This document shows, in pieces, positions 61,474-64,000 of a DNA stretch of 64,000 nucleotides. The stretch's first letter is position 1. Each line of letters starts with the position of its first letter. A program made the position numbers and the translations under genes. The stretch is from Xenophilus sp. L33 (lineage in GTDB: Bacteria > Pseudomonadota > Gammaproteobacteria > Burkholderiales > Burkholderiaceae_C), in the NCBI RefSeq assembly GCF_009765735.1, contig NZ_LMUW01000005.1, positions 1 through 64,000 on the forward strand, read 5' to 3'. Below the pieces are notes generated by a model. The model was not told where the DNA came from, made no database searches, and worked only from the letters and a program-made list of their open reading frames with translations.

Positions 61474-61894
61474 GTTGTTGATCTTCCTGGCCTTGCTTTT
61501 GGCCTCGGGGGCGAGCGAAGCTTGTTCGATAATTATTCAAATTAGGCTGCAATTCAATCAAGATTCCGCTGACTTGGATCAAATGCAAATCATTCGACTA
61601 AGAAATTGGCTCGATAAAGTCCGCCATTGGTATGATTACGCAGATGGCGAAATAGAGGGCGCTGCGGATCCTGATGAGACTGATGCCAACTTTCTCGCCA
61701 AACGGCGTGCGGATGCCACTGTCAAAGCGCTGGAATCTTTTTATCCTGAACTGCGGGTGCAAAGTTCCGCATACACTTACCCCGCGCTTTTGGGAAGCTC
61801 GGACGGACTTTATTCGGTTGTTCAGTTGTACCCCAAAAAATTGCCAACTGACTGCAATGCTTCGGTTAAAAGCAAAGAAGCTGCTGCGCGGTGA
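61463..61894 (+). CDS. Small exported protein with weak OmpA-like features, candidate immunity protein
   Basis: A 143-residue protein with a clear signal peptide (MATRLLIFLALLLASGASEA) followed at once by Cys21, so cleavage by signal peptidase is likely; the lipobox is imperfect. The mature region (FNQDSADLDQ..., then DPDETDANFLAKRRADATVKALE) has the spacing of an OmpA-like domain, weakly. The start at 61463 lies 8 bases inside the metallopeptidase gene, the usual arrangement of toxin and immunity genes. A periplasmic inhibitor of the peptidase is the simplest reading. No known family is recognised with confidence. Confidence 0.7.
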   Translation: MATRLLIFLALLLASGASEACSIIIQIRLQFNQDSADLDQMQIIRLRNWLDKVRHWYDYADGEIEGAADPDETDANFLAKRRADATVKALESFYPELRVQSSAYTYPALLGSSDGLYSVVQLYPKKLPTDCNASVKSKEAAAR

Positions 61895-61999
61895 GCGACT
61901 TCGCTCGAAGATCGGCATGGCATTCCGCCGGAGCGGGTGGTCTGTTATGCGGTTTCAAAGTGGCTTGAACACGCGACAAGATGGACCTGAAAGAACACC

Positions 62000-63832
62000 A
62001 TGAGCCTGCGTCCGACCCTCGACTTCCTGCTCTACGACTGGCTGCACGCGGACGCGCTCAACACGCGCGAGCGCTTCGCGGACCATTCGCGCGAGACCTT
62101 CGACGCGGTGCTCGACACCTGCGAGCGCATCGCGCGCGAGAAATACGCGCCGAACAACCGCCTCGTCGACACCCAGGAGCCGCACTTCGACGGCGAGAAG
62201 GTCACACTGCCGCAAGCCACGCACGACGCCCACAAGGCCTTCGTCGAGTCGGGCATGCTGAGCGCGGCGCAGGACTACGACATCGGCGGCATGCAGCTGC
62301 CGTACACGCTGTCGGCCGCGGCCAACAGCTTCTTCGCGATGGCCTCGGTCAGCATCGGCTCGAACATGCTGACCAGCGGCAACGCCAACCTGCTGATGGT
62401 GCACGGCACCGACATGCAGAAGGAGGTCTTCGCGAAGAACGAATTCGCCGGCCGCTGGGCCGGCACCATGTGCCTGTCGGAGCCGCAGGCCGGCTCCAGC
62501 CTGAGCGACGTCGCCACCCGCGCGGTGCCCGACGGCGCCGACTACCAGGACGATCCGCTCGGTCCGCGCTACCGGCTGACCGGCAACAAGATGTGGATCT
62601 CGTCCGGCGACCACGAGCTGACCGAGAACATCGTTCACATCGTGCTGGCCAAGATCCCGGACGAGAACGGCAAGCTGGTGCCGGGCACGCGCGGCATCTC
62701 GCTGTTCATCGTGCCCAAGCGCATGGTCGACACGAAGGGCCAGCTGACCGGCGCGCGCAACGACGTCGCGCTGGCCGGGCTCAACCACAAGCTGGGCTGG
62801 CGCGGCACCACCAACACGCTGCTGAATTTCGGCGAGGGCAAGTACCCGGTCGACGGCAAGCCGGGCGCGGTCGGCTACCTCGTGGGCCAGCCGGGCAAGG
62901 GCCTGTTCTGCATGTTCCACATGATGAACGAGGCCCGCATCGGCGTCGGCACCGCGGCCACCATGCTCGGCATGGCCGGCTACTACGCCTCGCTCGACTA
63001 CGCCAAGGCGCGGCCGCAGGGCCGCCCGCAAGGCCCGGCCGGCAAGGACGCAGCCAAGCCGCAGGTGCGCATCATCGAGCACTCGGACGTGCGCCGGATG
63101 CTGCTCGCGCAGAAGTCGTATTGCGAGGGCGCGCTGGCGCTGGAGCTGTATTGCGCCCGCCTGGTCGACGAGCAGAAGACCGGCGACGCACAGGCCGCCG
63201 ACGATGCCCGCCTGCTGCTCGAGGTGCTGACCCCGATCGCCAAGAGCTGGCCGAGCGAATGGTGCCTGGAGGCCAATTCGCTGGCCATCCAGATCCACGG
63301 CGGCTACGGCTACACGCGCGACTTCCCGGTCGAGCAGTATTGGCGCGACAACCGCCTGAACATGATCCACGAGGGCACGCACGGCATCCAGGGCGCCGAC
63401 CTGCTCGGCCGCAAGGTGCTGATGGAAGACGGCCGCGGCCTGAAGCTGCTGTCGCAGCGGGTCGGCGAGACCATCGAGCGGGCCGCCGCGGTGCCGGCGC
63501 TGGCCGCGCACGCCAAGGCGCTGGGCGAGGCGTTGTGGCGCGTAGGCTCGGCCACGGAGGCCGCCTGGTCCACCGGCAATCCGCAAGAGGCCCTGGCCAA
63601 CGCGGTGCCCTACATGCAGGCCTTCGGCCACATGGTGCTGGCCTGGATCTGGCTCGACGTCGCGACCCGCGCGCTCGAGGTCGATCCGGCGAAGAGCGCG
63701 CCGGCGACCGTCGGCCGCATCGGCGCCACCGACTTCTTCTTCCACTACGAACTGCCCAAGATCGGCGCCTGGCTGAACGTGGTCGAGCGCCGCGATCCGA
63801 CCTGCGCCGCGCTGCCCGAAGAGGCCTTCTGA
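62000..63832 (+). CDS. Acyl-CoA dehydrogenase
   Basis: A long (610 residues) FAD-dependent dehydrogenase performing the first beta-oxidation step. Recognisable blocks: MCLSEPQAGSSLSDV, GNKMWISSGDHEL, IQIHGGYGYTRDFPVEQYWRD and IHEGTHGIQGADLLGRK, followed by the extra C-terminal domain of the long-chain class found in proteobacteria. It belongs to the operon of the fadB-type and thiolase genes upstream, interrupted by the islet. Its stop overlaps the next start (TGATG). Confidence 0.94.
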   Translation: MSLRPTLDFLLYDWLHADALNTRERFADHSRETFDAVLDTCERIAREKYAPNNRLVDTQEPHFDGEKVTLPQATHDAHKAFVESGMLSAAQDYDIGGMQLPYTLSAAANSFFAMASVSIGSNMLTSGNANLLMVHGTDMQKEVFAKNEFAGRWAGTMCLSEPQAGSSLSDVATRAVPDGADYQDDPLGPRYRLTGNKMWISSGDHELTENIVHIVLAKIPDENGKLVPGTRGISLFIVPKRMVDTKGQLTGARNDVALAGLNHKLGWRGTTNTLLNFGEGKYPVDGKPGAVGYLVGQPGKGLFCMFHMMNEARIGVGTAATMLGMAGYYASLDYAKARPQGRPQGPAGKDAAKPQVRIIEHSDVRRMLLAQKSYCEGALALELYCARLVDEQKTGDAQAADDARLLLEVLTPIAKSWPSEWCLEANSLAIQIHGGYGYTRDFPVEQYWRDNRLNMIHEGTHGIQGADLLGRKVLMEDGRGLKLLSQRVGETIERAAAVPALAAHAKALGEALWRVGSATEAAWSTGNPQEALANAVPYMQAFGHMVLAWIWLDVATRALEVDPAKSAPATVGRIGATDFFFHYELPKIGAWLNVVERRDPTCAALPEEAF

Positions 63833-64000
63833 TGGCCTTGCCGGAGCCCGTCGAGCCCGTCGCAGCCGCCAAGGTGCCGAAGCCGCACGCGACGCTCGAG
63901 AAGTGGATCTGGATCCTGATCTACGTCGGGCTCTTCACGCTCGTCCTCGGCATCGCCACCGGCCGCACCGACGCGCCCCTGGGCTGGTCGATCGCGCTGC
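63832..64000 (+). CDS. Small membrane protein, partial at window edge
   Basis: The first 56 codons of a gene that runs off the window: a Pro/Ala-rich start (LPEPVEPVAAAKVPKP) and a hydrophobic helix (WIWILIYVGLFTLVLGIAT) followed by GRTDAPLGWSIAL. I do not recognise the family. It is coupled to the acyl-CoA dehydrogenase by a TGATG overlap. Confidence 0.7.
   Translation, partial: MALPEPVEPVAAAKVPKPHATLEKWIWILIYVGLFTLVLGIATGRTDAPLGWSIAL

Larger units (their letters stand above)
60470..61990 (+). other. AT-richer genomic islet carrying a putative effector/immunity pair
   Basis: Codon and base use change abruptly after the thiolase stop: AAA, AAT, ATT, GAA and TTT codons are frequent, while both neighbours are strongly G+C-biased. 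The G+C content looks near half here against about two thirds outside (estimated by eye). The islet holds two genes and splits thiolase from acyl-CoA dehydrogenase, which would otherwise be adjacent. No integrase, transposase or tRNA is present, so entry by homologous or illegitimate recombination is more likely. Confidence 0.75.

Noticed and set aside
61674..62003. An overlapping plus-strand frame of 109 codons at the end of the islet
   Set aside because: It overlaps most of the exported-protein gene in another frame, has no ribosome-binding site or signal, and ends inside the acyl-CoA dehydrogenase start.

Overview
The window is G+C-rich chromosomal DNA, roughly two thirds G+C by eye. It looks like a betaproteobacterium of the Comamonadaceae, probably Variovorax-like (inference). 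The reasons are the gene orders smc-zipA-ligA, glnD-map-purL and cysI-DUF934-cysH-cysD-cysN, a 7Fe ferredoxin beside a thioredoxin-reductase-like ferredoxin reductase, and a C-rich/G-rich dispersed intergenic repeat of a kind I associate with that family. Genes are dense, many joined by ATGA or TGATG overlaps. I see no rRNA, tRNA, CRISPR array, transposase or integrase.

Layout. 1-2000: thiamine genes (thiO partial, thiD), a TPP riboswitch on the minus strand that faces the 3' end of thiD, and a PAP2 phosphatase. 2038-8664 (minus): one long sulfate-assimilation operon, cysI-DUF934-cysH-cysD-cysN, closing with fdxA and a ferredoxin-NADP reductase. 8665-9035 is its control region. 9036-15023: a small hypothetical gene, a GntP permease with a patatin phospholipase, a transglutaminase, mnmC and yggX. 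15151-25277: more sulfur and redox functions, namely a first sulfate-binding protein with a Tat-type signal, a serine acetyltransferase, an FMN reductase, divergent azoR and LysR genes, a 1-Cys peroxiredoxin, a hydrolase-like protein, then a second sulfate-binding protein with cysTWA and dsbB. 25312-27557: an orphan ParA-like ATPase, a TonB-like protein and a lipoprotein. 27686-38635: smc-zipA-ligA, a Gly/Tyr-rich lipoprotein, def, and an amino-acid ABC importer (aapJQM) without its ATPase. 38645-46337: glnD and map (minus) and purL (plus). 46397-49939 (minus): selO-msrB-yciB-bolA-peptidyl-prolyl isomerase. 50152-64000 (plus): an acyl-CoA ligase, the livJHMGF branched-chain importer, and a fatty-acid beta-oxidation block (fadB-type protein, thiolase, acyl-CoA dehydrogenase).

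The clearest accessory element is a visibly AT-richer islet of about 1.5 kb (about 60470-61990) inserted between the thiolase and acyl-CoA dehydrogenase genes. It encodes a predicted M35-type (aspzincin) metallopeptidase, with an HExxH motif and an aspartate 13 residues after its first histidine. A small exported protein with weak OmpA-like features overlaps its end. I read this as an effector/immunity pair acting in the periplasm. Other points of interest are the thiamine riboswitch with no gene directly downstream, an extra hairpin inside that aptamer, a LivF ATPase with Arg in place of the Walker A Lys, a hydrolase-like protein without its nucleophile, and palindromes upstream of the cys and fad operons.
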